Shown here: in pieces, positions 35,224 to 44,539 of the stretch
How positions within the stretch are numbered: position 1 is the first letter of the stretch
Layout: every line of letters begins with the position of its first letter
Source of the DNA: Streptomyces sp. CB01201
GTDB taxonomy: Bacteria > Actinomycetota > Actinomycetes > Streptomycetales > Streptomycetaceae
Assembly (NCBI RefSeq): GCF_002803085.1
Contig: NZ_NNBJ01000009.1
Coordinates: forward strand, 248,001 to 312,000
DNA length: 64,000 nt
Direction: 5' to 3'
Notes under the pieces: model-generated
What the model was told of the DNA's origin: nothing
The model's input: the letters and a program-made list of their open reading frames with translations, nothing else
Database searches by the model: none
Translations under genes and position numbers: made by a program

Positions 35224-36510
35224 ATGGCAGCGACGCAGACATACGAAAGCCGGGAACTGCTGGGGCTGTTCCCGCCCGGGACCGCCCGGGACGGGAGCGG
35301 CGCGCTGGTGATCGGCGGCGTAGCGGCGGCCGAACTCGCCGAGTCCTACGGCACTCCCGCACTGGTCCTCGACGAAGCCTCGGTCCGCGCGCGCGCCCGC
35401 CGGTATGCCGACGGCCTGGCCGCCCGTTGGCCGAACTCCCGTGCCGTCTTCGCCTCCAAGGCGTTCCCCTGCACCGCCGTCATCCGGCTGCTCGCGCAGG
35501 AGGGCCTGGGCATCGACGTGGCGGGCGGCGGTGAGCTGGCCCTCGCCCTGGCCGCGGGAGCGGACCCGGCCGGCCTGGTCGTCCACGGCAACGCCAAGAC
35601 CGAGGACGAGCTGCGCCTCGCCGTCGAGGCCGGCGCCGGGACGATAGTCGTCGACAACTTCGACGACATCGACCGGCTGGAGAAGATCCTGGCGGGCAGC
35701 ACCGGAGAACAGGCGGTGCTGGTCCGGGTCATCCCCGGCATCCGCCCCGACACCCACGAGGCCGTGTCCACCGGCCAGCACGGCTCCAAGTTCGGCCTGT
35801 CGCCGGCGCAGGCCCGGGAGGCGATCGCGCGGCTGCGCGCCAGCGACCGGCTGCGGCTGGACGGCGTCCATGTGCACGTCGGCTCGCAGATCCTGGATCT
35901 GGCACCGTTCGCCCAGGCCGTCGAGGCGGTCGCCGAACTCGGCGAGTTCGCCGTGTACGACCTGGGCGGCGGTCTGGGCTCCCGCTACACCTATGCCGAC
36001 CGGCCGCCCACGGTGGAGGCGTATCTCGACGCCGTGGTGGACACCGCCCGGCGTCTGCTGCCCGCCGGTGCCCGCATCCTCATCGAGCCGGGCCGCTCGA
36101 TGGTCGCCGAGTCCGGCGTCTCGCTGTACCGGGTCGTGTCCGTCAAGCGCGGCGGAGGACACACCTTCGTCGCCGTCGACGGCGGTATGGGCGACAACCT
36201 CGAAGTCTCCCTGTACCAGCAGCGCTTCGAGGCGGCCGTCGCCGGGCGTCCGACCGGCGGGGGCGAGTTGTGCCACCTGGTGGGCCGGCACTGCGAGTCC
36301 GGCGACAGCTTGAGCGTCGGTGTCCGGCTCGCGGATCCGCGGGTCGGGGACGTGATCGCCGTACCGGTCACGGGTGCTTACACCTATGCGCTGAGCAACA
36401 ACTACAACGGCGCGCGCCGCCCTCCAGTGGTCTTCGTCCGCGACGGCGCGCACCGCGCCGTGGTGCGCCGCGAGACCTACGCCGATCTGATGCGCCGGGA
36501 TCTGCCGTAA
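35224..36510 (+). CDS. LysA-like PLP-dependent decarboxylase
   Basis: A 428-residue fold-III PLP enzyme of the diaminopimelate/ornithine decarboxylase group. K79 in AVFASKAFPC should bind PLP; VVHGNAKTEDELRLAV, HVHVGSQILDLAPF, LGGGLGSRY, EPGRSMVAESG and the C-terminal CESGDSL motif follow in order. ATG 35224 is chosen over GTG 35218 because AGGAG ends right at the GTG and lies six bases before the ATG. Being next to a permease, hydrolase and PucR regulator rather than argS/hom, it is likely a paralogue with a catabolic task, not the housekeeping lysA. Confidence 0.85.
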   Translation: MAATQTYESRELLGLFPPGTARDGSGALVIGGVAAAELAESYGTPALVLDEASVRARARRYADGLAARWPNSRAVFASKAFPCTAVIRLLAQEGLGIDVAGGGELALALAAGADPAGLVVHGNAKTEDELRLAVEAGAGTIVVDNFDDIDRLEKILAGSTGEQAVLVRVIPGIRPDTHEAVSTGQHGSKFGLSPAQAREAIARLRASDRLRLDGVHVHVGSQILDLAPFAQAVEAVAELGEFAVYDLGGGLGSRYTYADRPPTVEAYLDAVVDTARRLLPAGARILIEPGRSMVAESGVSLYRVVSVKRGGGHTFVAVDGGMGDNLEVSLYQQRFEAAVAGRPTGGGELCHLVGRHCESGDSLSVGVRLADPRVGDVIAVPVTGAYTYALSNNYNGARRPPVVFVRDGAHRAVVRRETYADLMRRDLP

Positions 36511-36553
36511 GGGCGGCGGCCGGGAGCGCGCACCGCGCCCCGGCACTCATACG

Positions 36554-37522
36554 TCAGGTGGCCGGGCCGCCTTGTGTCGCCCGGTAGCGCGACGGCGGGA
36601 TTCCGTAGCGGCTGACGAATGCCTGACGGAGCGTCTCAGCGGTCTTGAAGCCGCACCGCGCGGCCACACTCGCCACGGACAGCGAGGTGGACGTCAGGAG
36701 ATGGGCGGCAGCTTCGGTGCGCGCGTCGCGGACGTATCGCCCCGGCGTCCTGCCCAGGTGCTCGACGAACAAGCGGGTGAGGTGCCGTTCGCCCACCCCG
36801 GCTTGCGCTGCCAGCGTGGTTGCGGTCAGGTCGCCGGCCAGGTGGCCGGCGATGTGATCGACGGCCCGCCCGACCAGGTTGTTCGTGGGGGCCGGAGTGG
36901 CGGTGAACATGCTCATCTGCGCCTGGTTTCCCGGCCGTTGAAGGTAGGTGACGAGACCGCGGGCCACGGCACGCGCCAACTGCGCGCCGTGGTCCTCCTC
37001 GATGAAGGCCAGGGTGAGATCCAGGGCGCTGGTGACGCCCGCCGAGGTGGACACGCGTCCGTCGCGGACGTAGATCGGCGCGGGATCCACGGTGACGTCC
37101 GGATAGGCGGCGGCCAGCTGCTCGGCGTACCACCAGTGCGTCGTGGCACGTTTGCCGTTGAGCAGGCCGGCGGCGGCCAGGACGGTCGCCCCCGTACAGA
37201 CCGAGGCCACTCTGCGGCTCTCCCTGGCCAGGCGGCGGACATGGCCGACGATCCGCGGATTGTCCGCCGCGGCTTCATGGCCGAGACCTCCCGAGACGAT
37301 CAGCGTGTCCAGCGGACCCTTGAGCCGCTCCAGGGATCGCCGGCCATCCAGCCGCAGCCCCGAGTCGCAGACGATCGCGCGGTTGCCCGGGGTGGCAACG
37401 CTCACCCCGTAGGCGGGCCGGGCGCCGAGCCGGTTGGCGAGGGTCAGGCTCGTTGTCACGCAGGCGATGTCGAGCAACTCGGCCCCGTCGTAACCGACGA
37501 GGACCATCCGTCGGTCCTCCAT
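36554..37522 (-). CDS. GlxA-family AraC-type regulator with DJ-1/PfpI domain
   Basis: A 322-residue regulator: N-terminal class-I glutamine-amidotransferase-like domain (VLVGYDGAELLDIACV, TLIVSGGLG, VASVCTGATVLAAAGLL with the nucleophile-elbow Cys) and a C-terminal AraC helix-turn-helix (TTLAAQAGVGERHLTRLFVE, SVASVAARCGFKTAETLRQA, FVSRYGIPPSRYR). ATG 37522 is chosen since the frame beyond is antisense to the next gene. Divergent from a DJ-1/PfpI enzyme gene with about 100 bp between, a usual pairing in which GlxA controls the neighbour. Confidence 0.93.
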   Translation of the reverse strand: MEDRRMVLVGYDGAELLDIACVTTSLTLANRLGARPAYGVSVATPGNRAIVCDSGLRLDGRRSLERLKGPLDTLIVSGGLGHEAAADNPRIVGHVRRLARESRRVASVCTGATVLAAAGLLNGKRATTHWWYAEQLAAAYPDVTVDPAPIYVRDGRVSTSAGVTSALDLTLAFIEEDHGAQLARAVARGLVTYLQRPGNQAQMSMFTATPAPTNNLVGRAVDHIAGHLAGDLTATTLAAQAGVGERHLTRLFVEHLGRTPGRYVRDARTEAAAHLLTSTSLSVASVAARCGFKTAETLRQAFVSRYGIPPSRYRATQGGPAT

Positions 37523-37621
37523 GGCCCAGACCCTATGTCGCAATGACTTGTATCCCAAGAATTCCGACCTGGTCGCCGTCCGCCCTTGGCACTCCCCCGC
37601 CTGGCACCGAGGGTGGCGGGC

Positions 37622-38311
37622 ATGACCAAGACGCTCGCCTTCGTGCTCTATCCCGGCATCACCCCGCTCGACATGGTGGGGCCCCTCCAAGTGCTGTCCG
37701 CGCTGGCGCAGATCGACCCCTCGTTCGACGTGGCCGTCGTCGGCCAGGATCTCGCTCTCCTGGACACCGACACTCCGCTGAAGCTGGCGCCGAGCCACAC
37801 GTTCAACCAGGTCCCCGAACCCTTCGCGCTGATCGTGCCCGGTGGGACCGAGCCGACTCTGGCCGCCCTGGCCGACGAGGCTCTGCTGAGTTGGATCCGC
37901 AAGGCCGCTCTCACGGCCGAGGTCGTCGGGTCGGTGTGCACCGGTTCGCTGATCCTGGGCGCCGCCGGCCTGCTCGACGGCCGTCGGGCCACCTCTCACT
38001 GGGGCTTCCGCGACCTGCTGGCCAAGTTCGGCGCGACGCCCGTCGCCGAGCGCTGGGTCCAGGACGGCCCCGTACTCACCGCCGCCGGGGTGTCGGCGGG
38101 GGTCGACATGGCGCTCCACCTGGTGGAGCGCCTCGCGGGCGAGCAGACCGCCCGAACGGTTCAGCTCCTCATCGAGTACGACCCGCAGCCGCCCTTGGGC
38201 GGGATCGACTGGGCGTCCACCGACCTCGACTTCTTCAAGCCCCATGCCCGGTCCATGGTGGAATCGGCGCTGGCAGAGCATCCCGCGCTCCTGGCCCGCC
38301 TGACGACCTGA
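37622..38311 (+). CDS. DJ-1/PfpI family protein (isonitrile-hydratase-like)
   Basis: A 229-residue cytosolic protein with FVLYPGITPLDMVGPLQVLS at the N-terminus, FALIVPGGTEP, VVGSVCTGSLILGAAGLLDG (nucleophile-elbow Cys in SVCTG), RRATSHWGFRDLL and AGVSAGVDMALHLVERL. This order matches DJ-1/PfpI proteins of the InhA (isonitrile hydratase) type. ATG 37622. Divergent from the GlxA regulator. Enzyme activity is plausible but the substrate is unknown. Confidence 0.88.
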   Translation: MTKTLAFVLYPGITPLDMVGPLQVLSALAQIDPSFDVAVVGQDLALLDTDTPLKLAPSHTFNQVPEPFALIVPGGTEPTLAALADEALLSWIRKAALTAEVVGSVCTGSLILGAAGLLDGRRATSHWGFRDLLAKFGATPVAERWVQDGPVLTAAGVSAGVDMALHLVERLAGEQTARTVQLLIEYDPQPPLGGIDWASTDLDFFKPHARSMVESALAEHPALLARLTT

Positions 38312-38708
38312 TCGTCTGTACGACAAGTCCCCGGCGCGGCCGAAGTCCTCCCGCGTGTCCGGGAGGAGCAGGACGCGGTCGGGGCGCGGGCGGCGAGGGC
38401 GCGTTCGACACGGGCGATCATGACGATCCCGCTCGGGTCAGGGGTCCACCGAGCGGGCCGTCCCGGCGCGGCATCACCGGCCGGCCGAGCCGGGCCAGGC
38501 CCGCCGCGCATCGGGGCGGCAGCCGTCTTGGCTCGGGTGACAGCCGCACCGGCCATCACCGGTCGTCGTACTCCGCCCGCAGCCGGGCCAGTTCGCGTGT
38601 CCCGGCCCGCCACGGCCTGTGCGCCATGGCTGCCTGCTCGTCCGCAGGCCGGGCGCGCGGGAGGGAAGTTCCTGTCACCCCCGGCTCAACTCCCCACGCC
38701 CGCACCCC
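38312..38708. other. Intergenic region before the purine-permease operon
   Basis: No gene recognised. It ends at a candidate promoter and operator (next entries). Confidence 0.4.
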
Positions 38709-38738
38709 TTGACGCTCCTTCTCCGCGCTCCCCATACT
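38709..38738 (+). promoter_or_regulatory. Candidate promoter of the permease-deaminase-TauE operon
   Basis: TTGACG (38709-38714), 18-nt spacer, CATACT (38733-38738). It runs straight into a 20-bp palindrome, so a repressor there would block transcription start. About 94 bp before the permease GTG. Confidence 0.55.
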
Positions 38739-38740
38739 GA

Positions 38741-38760
38741 CGGCCAAATCGATTTGGCCG
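38741..38760. promoter_or_regulatory. 20-bp perfect palindrome, probable LacI-family operator
   Basis: CGGCCAAATCGATTTGGCCG, perfect dyad with a central CG as typical of LacI-family operators. It lies two bases after the -10 hexamer. The convergent LacI-family gene at the end of the same operon is the natural candidate to bind it. Confidence 0.7.
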
Positions 38761-38831
38761 ATCGTATATGGCTCCCGTCCGGGCCGGCCCACGGCTGAAT
38801 TCCGCGCACGCGACCCGAACGGAGCTCGCAC

Positions 38832-40346
38832 GTGTCCCGTCCCCGCCGCTCCCCGCCCGCCGTCCCCGAACGAGTCACAGCCCCAGATCCGGCCTCCGCC
38901 TCCCCCTCCCGTACGGGTTCCGGGGACACGCCCGCAGCCGCGTCCCGGACCGAGGCAGGGGACTCGTCCTCCGCGAACCCCGCCCGTACGGAATCCGGCG
39001 ACCGGTCGCCGCACCCCGTCGACGAGTCCCGCCCGTTGGGCCGGATCGTGCTCTTCGGTGTGCAGCATGTGCTGGTCATGGCGGCCACCCCCATCTCCGC
39101 CATCTTCCTGATGAGCGCCACCCTGCGGCTGAACGCGGGGCTGACCGTCGACCTGCTGTCCGCCGCCTTCGTGCTGTCCGGTGCGGGGTCGTTGATCCAG
39201 TCCGTGGGGCTCTGGAAGTTCGGGCCCCGGCTGCCGTTCGTCATGCTGCCCGGAGGCGCGCCGCTGCTCCTCTTCCTCTCCATCGCCGGCCAGCACGGGC
39301 TGCGTGTCGCGGCGGGCGCGGTCATCCTCACCGCCGTCTTCACCTTCGCCGTACTGCCGCTCTTCGCGCGGCTGTTGACGTTCTTCCCGCCCCTCGTCAT
39401 CGGCACGATGATCGTGATCGTCGGCGTCAATCTGGTGAAGGTCGGGGCGCTCCTGGTGACGGGACGTCCTGGAGAACCCGGCTTCGCCGATCCGGGCCAT
39501 CTCGCACTCGGCATGGCGACCATCGGCTTCACGGTCGTCTTCCATCTGGTCTTCAGGGGGGTCCTGCGTCAGCTCTCCGTGATGCTCGGCCTCATCGCCG
39601 GTACCGTCCTCGCCCTGTGCCTCGGGGACGTGAGCCTCGGCCACCTCGGCCAGGGCGGCTGGGTCGACATACCGCGGCTCATGCCGTTCGGCTCGCCCCA
39701 GTTCGATGTGCTGGCCGCCCTGCCGCTCATGCTCTACAGCCTGGCCTCGATGGCGGAGGCCACCGGCCAGACCGTCATCAACGCCGAGGCGGTGGGCAAG
39801 GAGATCGACCAGCGGGTGGCTGTGCCCAGGACCATCCGCGGCGACGCGCTCGTCTCGGCGCTCGGCGGCCTGTTCGGGATGCCGTTGATGGTGACGAGCG
39901 GGGAGAACATCGGGATCGTCCGCGTCACCGGCGTACGCAGCCGCTTCGTCACGGCCGCCGCCGGGGTCGTCCTCATCGCCATCGGCTTCCTCGCTCCGGT
40001 GACCCGGGCCATCAGCGTCGTGCCCGCCCCGGTCGTCGGAGGCACCGCCATGGTGGTGTTCGCGGTGATCACCGTGCTCGGCGTGCACATGCTCGCCCGC
40101 TGCGATCTCGACCGGCACACCAACACGTTCATCTGCGCCGTCGCCCTCGCGCTCGGCCTGCTGCCCATCCTCGTGCCCGACGTCTACCAGGGGCTGCCCT
40201 CGACCGTCCGCATCCTCCTCGAAAGCGGTGTCGCGGTCGGCGCGTTCGTCGCGGCCGTCCTCAACGTCCTCTTCCACCACGCCGGGCCGGCCCTCGCCGC
40301 CCGTCTGTCCGTCCGTCACGATCTGCGCACCGAAGGCAGCCGATGA
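38832..40346 (+). CDS. NCS2 nucleobase:cation symporter (xanthine/uracil permease family)
   Basis: A 504-residue membrane protein. After a Pro/Ser-rich N-terminus of about 70 residues come GRIVLFGVQHVLVMAATPIS (the conserved Q-H motif of NCS2 helix 1), LIQSVGLWKFGPRLPFVMLP, MLYSLASMAEATGQTVINAE (helix 8 Glu) and GMPLMVTSGENIGIVRVTGV (helix 10 motif). These fit purine transporters. GTG 38832. The stop overlaps the amidohydrolase start (ATGA), giving import coupled to deamination. Confidence 0.92.
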   Translation: MSRPRRSPPAVPERVTAPDPASASPSRTGSGDTPAAASRTEAGDSSSANPARTESGDRSPHPVDESRPLGRIVLFGVQHVLVMAATPISAIFLMSATLRLNAGLTVDLLSAAFVLSGAGSLIQSVGLWKFGPRLPFVMLPGGAPLLLFLSIAGQHGLRVAAGAVILTAVFTFAVLPLFARLLTFFPPLVIGTMIVIVGVNLVKVGALLVTGRPGEPGFADPGHLALGMATIGFTVVFHLVFRGVLRQLSVMLGLIAGTVLALCLGDVSLGHLGQGGWVDIPRLMPFGSPQFDVLAALPLMLYSLASMAEATGQTVINAEAVGKEIDQRVAVPRTIRGDALVSALGGLFGMPLMVTSGENIGIVRVTGVRSRFVTAAAGVVLIAIGFLAPVTRAISVVPAPVVGGTAMVVFAVITVLGVHMLARCDLDRHTNTFICAVALALGLLPILVPDVYQGLPSTVRILLESGVAVGAFVAAVLNVLFHHAGPALAARLSVRHDLRTEGSR

Positions 40347-41782
40347 ACCAGCTCACGAAGGACCGGCTGCGCACGCGCGGCCCTCTGCTCCTCGTCCCCG
40401 ACGCGGTCCTGCTGCCGGAGGGAGTCATGGAGCTGTACGCGGTGGTCGTCTCCGCGGGGTCGTTCGAGGCGGTGGGACCGACCGAGGAACTGGAGCGTAC
40501 CTATCCGCATCTTCGGGCCCTGCGTCTACCGGGTCACCTGCTCATGCCGGGCTTCGTCGACAGCCATCACCACCTCACCCAGAGCTTCGGCGCGGGCCTC
40601 GCCTTCGGTGAGCCCTCGGAGATATTCCGCCGGGTGTGGGTGCCCCTGGAAGGCGCCCTGGACGAGGAGTCGGCCTATGTGGCGGCGAAACTCGCCGCGT
40701 TGGAATCGCTGCGCGGCGGGTTCACCACCGTCACCGACGCCGGGACGCGCGCCGATGTGGACACCGATGTCGTCGCCTGCGCCGCACGGGATGCCGGGGT
40801 CCGCTGCGTCCTCGGGTTGATCTGCGACGACACCGGTACGGACACCGATTCGGCCGCGGTGCTCGAACGGGCCGAGAGGCATCTGGCCGCCTACACCGAC
40901 GACCCGCTCATCCATCCCTCGCTCGCGATCTCCATCCCCGAGGCCGCCACCGATGCCACCCTGCACGCGACCGGGCGCCTGGCGACCGAGGCACGGACGG
41001 TGGTCCAGATGCATGTCAACGAGCATCTGGCGGCGATCGAACGCTCCCTGCTGCGGCACGGCCTCCGGCCACTTGAGCACCTGGACAGCATCAAGGCGCT
41101 CGGCCCCCACCTGCTGGCCGCTCACACCACCTTGCTGGCCCCCCGCGAGGTGTCGCTGCTCGCCGACACCGGAACGGCCGTCAGCTACAACCCCGTTGCC
41201 AGCGCCTGGAAGGGCAACGCGGTCGCCCCCGCCACCACCCTGGCCGAGCGCGGTGTCCGCTTCGGGATCGGCAGCGACGGTACGCGGGGGGACGGATTCC
41301 GGCTCACCGATGCCGCCGAGTTCGCCCAGCGGCTGGCGTACGGGCTGCCCACCGGTGACTCGTCCTGCGGGGCGGGCTGGACCTGGCTGGAACATGCCAC
41401 CGCGGGCGGTGCGGACGCCGTCGGCCTCGGCGGCCGCACCGGCACCGTAGCCCCCGGCATGGCCGCCGACTTCCTCCTGGTGGACGTCGCCACCCCCGAA
41501 CTCGCCCTGTCCTGGGACCTGCCCTGGGAGCTGGTGCGCAGGGGCAACCGGGATCAGATCAGCGCCGTGTTCGTGGCCGGCCGCCTGCGGATGTGGCGCG
41601 GTCATCCCACCGACTGGGACGGCCCCGCACTCGTCCGCCGTGCCATGGGCCTGGCCCGGACCGCCGTGTCCCGGGCGCCCGTCGTCCGCGTACACCCCAC
41701 CTCAATGACCGCACGCAGCACGGCCGGGCGGAACACGACCGTGCGGAACACCGCGGCACAGAACCGGAGTACAGCACAGTGA
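40343..41782 (+). CDS. Guanine/8-oxoguanine-deaminase-like amidohydrolase
   Basis: A 479-residue metal-dependent amidohydrolase. Metal and catalytic ligands are visible: GFVDSHHHLTQS (H-x-H), VVQMHVNEH, LLAAHTTLL and GIGSDGTRGDG (Asp). The fold and length match cytosine/guanine/8-oxoguanine deaminase relatives. The last 25 residues are a Thr/Asn/Arg-rich tail overlapping the next start. ATG 40343 overlaps the permease stop; GTG of the TauE gene overlaps this stop. Substrate inferred as a purine base from its coupling to an NCS2 permease and from xdhABC in the same window. Confidence 0.85.
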   Translation: MNQLTKDRLRTRGPLLLVPDAVLLPEGVMELYAVVVSAGSFEAVGPTEELERTYPHLRALRLPGHLLMPGFVDSHHHLTQSFGAGLAFGEPSEIFRRVWVPLEGALDEESAYVAAKLAALESLRGGFTTVTDAGTRADVDTDVVACAARDAGVRCVLGLICDDTGTDTDSAAVLERAERHLAAYTDDPLIHPSLAISIPEAATDATLHATGRLATEARTVVQMHVNEHLAAIERSLLRHGLRPLEHLDSIKALGPHLLAAHTTLLAPREVSLLADTGTAVSYNPVASAWKGNAVAPATTLAERGVRFGIGSDGTRGDGFRLTDAAEFAQRLAYGLPTGDSSCGAGWTWLEHATAGGADAVGLGGRTGTVAPGMAADFLLVDVATPELALSWDLPWELVRRGNRDQISAVFVAGRLRMWRGHPTDWDGPALVRRAMGLARTAVSRAPVVRVHPTSMTARSTAGRNTTVRNTAAQNRSTAQ

Positions 41783-42489
41783 CCTCGCAGACACTGGTGA
41801 TCCTCGCCGTCACGGTGGGCATCGCCGCGTTCGTCCAGGGCGGCAGCGGGCTCGGCTTCGCGCTGGTCGTCGCCCCGGTGGCCGGAATCCTCGACCCCTC
41901 CTTGCTTCCCGTCTTCGTCCTCGCGTCGATGATCCCGCTGAACCTGTACGTCGCCTGGCGTGAACGCGGATCACTCGATCTGCGCGGGGCCCGCTGGATC
42001 GCGGCGGCCCGGCTGGCCGCGACCCCGGGCGGCCTTGCGCTGCTCTGGCTCATCCCGGACCGCAGCATCGGGCTCTTCGTCGGTGTCTCCACCGTGCTCG
42101 CGGCGCTCGTCAGCCTCGCCGCGCCGGCCTTCGCGCCCGGCCGCGCGGCCTACGTCGGAGCGGGCGTGGTGACCGGTCTGACGGAGACCGCGACCGGGGT
42201 CGGCGGCCCCCCGCTCGCGCTGGTCTACCAGCACCGGCCTCCCGCCGAGCTCCGCTCCACCGTCGCCACCTGCTTCCTGGTGGGCGAAGTGGCCTCCCTG
42301 GTCCTGCTGTTCGCCACGGGCCGGGGGCACGTCGCCGATCTGGGCTGGGCGGCCGCACTGCTGCCCGCGATCGCCGTGGGGGCGTGGCTGAGCAGGCTGG
42401 TGCATCAGCGGATCGACGCCCGCAGGATGCGCCTGTTCGTCCTCGTCTTCGCCCTGGTGTCCGGCGCCGTGCTCATCGCGGGCCCCTGA
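41779..42489 (+). CDS. TauE/SafE-family membrane exporter
   Basis: A 236-residue protein with seven or eight helices. Both family repeats are visible: AAFVQGGSGLGFALVVAPV at the start and GLTETATGVGGPPLALVYQH in the middle. Members export anions such as sulfite or sulfoacetate; in a purine operon it may move another anion. GTG 41779 overlaps the amidohydrolase stop. Its last 17 bp overlap the end of the convergent LacI-family gene. Confidence 0.88.
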   Translation: MTSQTLVILAVTVGIAAFVQGGSGLGFALVVAPVAGILDPSLLPVFVLASMIPLNLYVAWRERGSLDLRGARWIAAARLAATPGGLALLWLIPDRSIGLFVGVSTVLAALVSLAAPAFAPGRAAYVGAGVVTGLTETATGVGGPPLALVYQHRPPAELRSTVATCFLVGEVASLVLLFATGRGHVADLGWAAALLPAIAVGAWLSRLVHQRIDARRMRLFVLVFALVSGAVLIAGP

Positions 42490-43570
42490 GGGAGGATGCG
42501 CGCGCGACCAGGGTGGGCGCGGGGGCGGCGGGCGGTTCCGGGGCGTCATTCGGCTCCGGGGCCGCTGTCGGCACCGGGGCTACCGTCGGTGCCGGGGCGG
42601 CCGCAGCTCCCCGCAGGCCGGCGAGCAGCAGCTCCACCGCGTCGGACGCCGCCCGGTCCAGGTGCAGGTCGACGGCGGTGAGAGGCGGTTGACAGGTGCG
42701 GGCCCGCAGCCCGTCGTAGCGGGTGGCGACCATGACGTCCTCCGGGATGGAGCGCCCGCTGTCCTGGACGGCCCGCGCCGCCCCCGCCGCGAAGGCGTCC
42801 ACCAGCGCGCAGATCGCATCGATCTCGGGGTGCTCGGCGAGCAGGGCCGTACAGCGCTCGTACGCGCCCTGCTCGCCCCCCGTCTCGGGCCACGCCTCAA
42901 CTACGGGAGCCCAGCGGTGTTCCGCGGCCATCCGCTCGTACGCGGCACGGGCGTCCACCGACGAGTGGCGTGCCCCCGACCCCACGATCAGCGCCGGATG
43001 CCTGGCCCCCTGCTCCCGCAGATGTGTGAGCAGCACGGTCGCCACCCGGTCCCCCCACAGATCCACATACGGCGCCTCGTCGTCCGCGGCCACGGGGCGG
43101 CCGAGCGCCACGTACGGCAGCCCGCGCCCGCGCAGTTGCGAGACCGCCACGTCGTCGGCATCCGGCTCGACCACGATGGCCCCGTCGATGTCCAGGGAGT
43201 AGAGGGCGGACACCGACTGCACGGGTGGCACGAGCACCAGCGCGTACCCGTGGACGAGCGCGCTCTCCGCGGCGGCGGCGGCCACCTCCATGTAGAACCC
43301 GAGCCGCGACGGACCGCCGGCCACCGCGAACGGCATGGAGGACACCAGCGCGATGGCCTTCGCCTGTCCGGTACGCAACCGCTGCGCACGCAGGTTGGGC
43401 CGGTACCCGAGCTCCAGGGCGATCTTCTTGATCCGCTCCCGGGTCCGGGGATCCACCTTGCCCAGACCGTTGAGCGCGTGCGAGACCGTCGTACGCGACA
43501 CCCCGGCGACGCGCGCGACGTCGGCGATCGTCGGTGGCTTGGAACCGGAAGCGGAACCGGAAGCGGGCAT
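42473..43570 (-). CDS. LacI-family transcriptional regulator
   Basis: A 365-residue repressor-type protein: helix-turn-helix TIADVARVAGVSRTTVSHAL, hinge GKVDPRTRERIKKIALELGY, then a periplasmic-binding-like ligand domain. The C-terminus is Ala/Pro-rich. ATG 43570 is preferred (GAGGAG upstream and normal spacing before the HTH), though ATG 43615 is also in frame. It converges on the permease-deaminase-TauE operon and probably binds the palindrome at 38741. Confidence 0.9.
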   Translation of the reverse strand: MPASGSASGSKPPTIADVARVAGVSRTTVSHALNGLGKVDPRTRERIKKIALELGYRPNLRAQRLRTGQAKAIALVSSMPFAVAGGPSRLGFYMEVAAAAAESALVHGYALVLVPPVQSVSALYSLDIDGAIVVEPDADDVAVSQLRGRGLPYVALGRPVAADDEAPYVDLWGDRVATVLLTHLREQGARHPALIVGSGARHSSVDARAAYERMAAEHRWAPVVEAWPETGGEQGAYERCTALLAEHPEIDAICALVDAFAAGAARAVQDSGRSIPEDVMVATRYDGLRARTCQPPLTAVDLHLDRAASDAVELLLAGLRGAAAAPAPTVAPVPTAAPEPNDAPEPPAAPAPTLVARASSLRGPR

Positions 43571-43810
43571 CTGCGCAAGCACTCCTCTGGTCGAACGGGC
43601 GACGGCAGTGCCCATCTTCGCCGACACCGGTTCAGTTCCTCTGCCCCGGTACGTCCCGCCCGCCGGGGGTGCTGGACGGGCGGCCACGCCATGACGCTTC
43701 ATCCGCTCAAGCCGGGAGTCCCCCGCATGCGCGGCCGACCCCTGCGGGCCCCGTCCGCAGACGCCCTGGCGGCGGCGGGGCGGATGTGCGGCGGGGCGTC
43801 GGACACGACG

Positions 43811-44500
43811 TCAGATCGCCCGGAGGCGTTCGAGGGTCTGCTTCAGCTCTTCGCGCAAGGTACGCCCGGCGGTCTCGGCGTCCGCCCGGGCGATGGCCGC
43901 CACGAGGAGGGCGTGCGCGTCGTCGCCGTGGTTCGGGTCCTCGGACCGCAGGTCGAGCAACTCCACCAGGTCGATGAGCCCTTGACGCAGTACGGGTACG
44001 AACTCGGCGAACAGGCCGGTCAGTACGGGGTTGTGTGCGGCGGCGACCACGGCCGCGTGCAGGGCGATGTCGGCGTCGACGAACTCCGCGTTGCCCGCCT
44101 GTGCGGCGCCGCGACGGCCGGCCAACGCCTCGTCGAGGGCTACGAGGTCGTCGTCGGTGCGGCGCTGCGCGGCCATCCGCGCGGCCTCGACCTCGATGAG
44201 CACGCGGACTTCGTACACGTCGGTGACGGCCGCTCGCCGCAGCCGGGTGGGCCAGTCCTCCTGCGGCTCGGTGGCGATGACGAAGACCCCGGCACCCTGG
44301 CGCGCCTGCACGAGGCCCGCGCCGGCCAGTGTGCGCAGGGCCTCGCGTACGGTCGAGCGCCCTACGCCGAGGATCTGGGCGAGTGAGTTCTCACCGGGGA
44401 GCTTCGTTCCAACGGTCCACTCTCCGTTGGTGATCTGCTCGCGCAACCGCTCAGTGGCCTGCTCGACCAAGGGAGTTGGCCGCAGTGCGCCCAGTGGCAT
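43811..44500 (-). CDS. GntR/FadR-family transcriptional regulator
   Basis: A 229-residue regulator with a winged helix-turn-helix (LREQITNGEWTVGTKLPGEN, LAQILGVGRSTVREALRTLA, GLVQARQGAGVFV) and an all-helical FCD effector domain with metal-ligand-like residues (EAARMAAQ, DADIALHAAVVAAAHNPVL, HALLVAAI). ATG 44500. A CTCAG-N5-CTGAG inverted repeat lies 25 bp upstream, suiting autoregulation. Target genes are uncertain; the orphan ABC ATPase is divergent. Confidence 0.92.
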   Translation of the reverse strand: MPLGALRPTPLVEQATERLREQITNGEWTVGTKLPGENSLAQILGVGRSTVREALRTLAGAGLVQARQGAGVFVIATEPQEDWPTRLRRAAVTDVYEVRVLIEVEAARMAAQRRTDDDLVALDEALAGRRGAAQAGNAEFVDADIALHAAVVAAAHNPVLTGLFAEFVPVLRQGLIDLVELLDLRSEDPNHGDDAHALLVAAIARADAETAGRTLREELKQTLERLRAI

Positions 44501-44524
44501 CCGCGTTCACCTTCACTTTCACTA

Positions 44525-44539
44525 CTCAGGTTGTCTGAG
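44525..44539. promoter_or_regulatory. Inverted repeat, possible GntR operator
   Basis: CTCAGGTTGTCTGAG, dyad of 5-bp arms around GTTGT, placed just upstream of the GntR gene and in the shared region with the divergent ABC ATPase. Confidence 0.4.
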
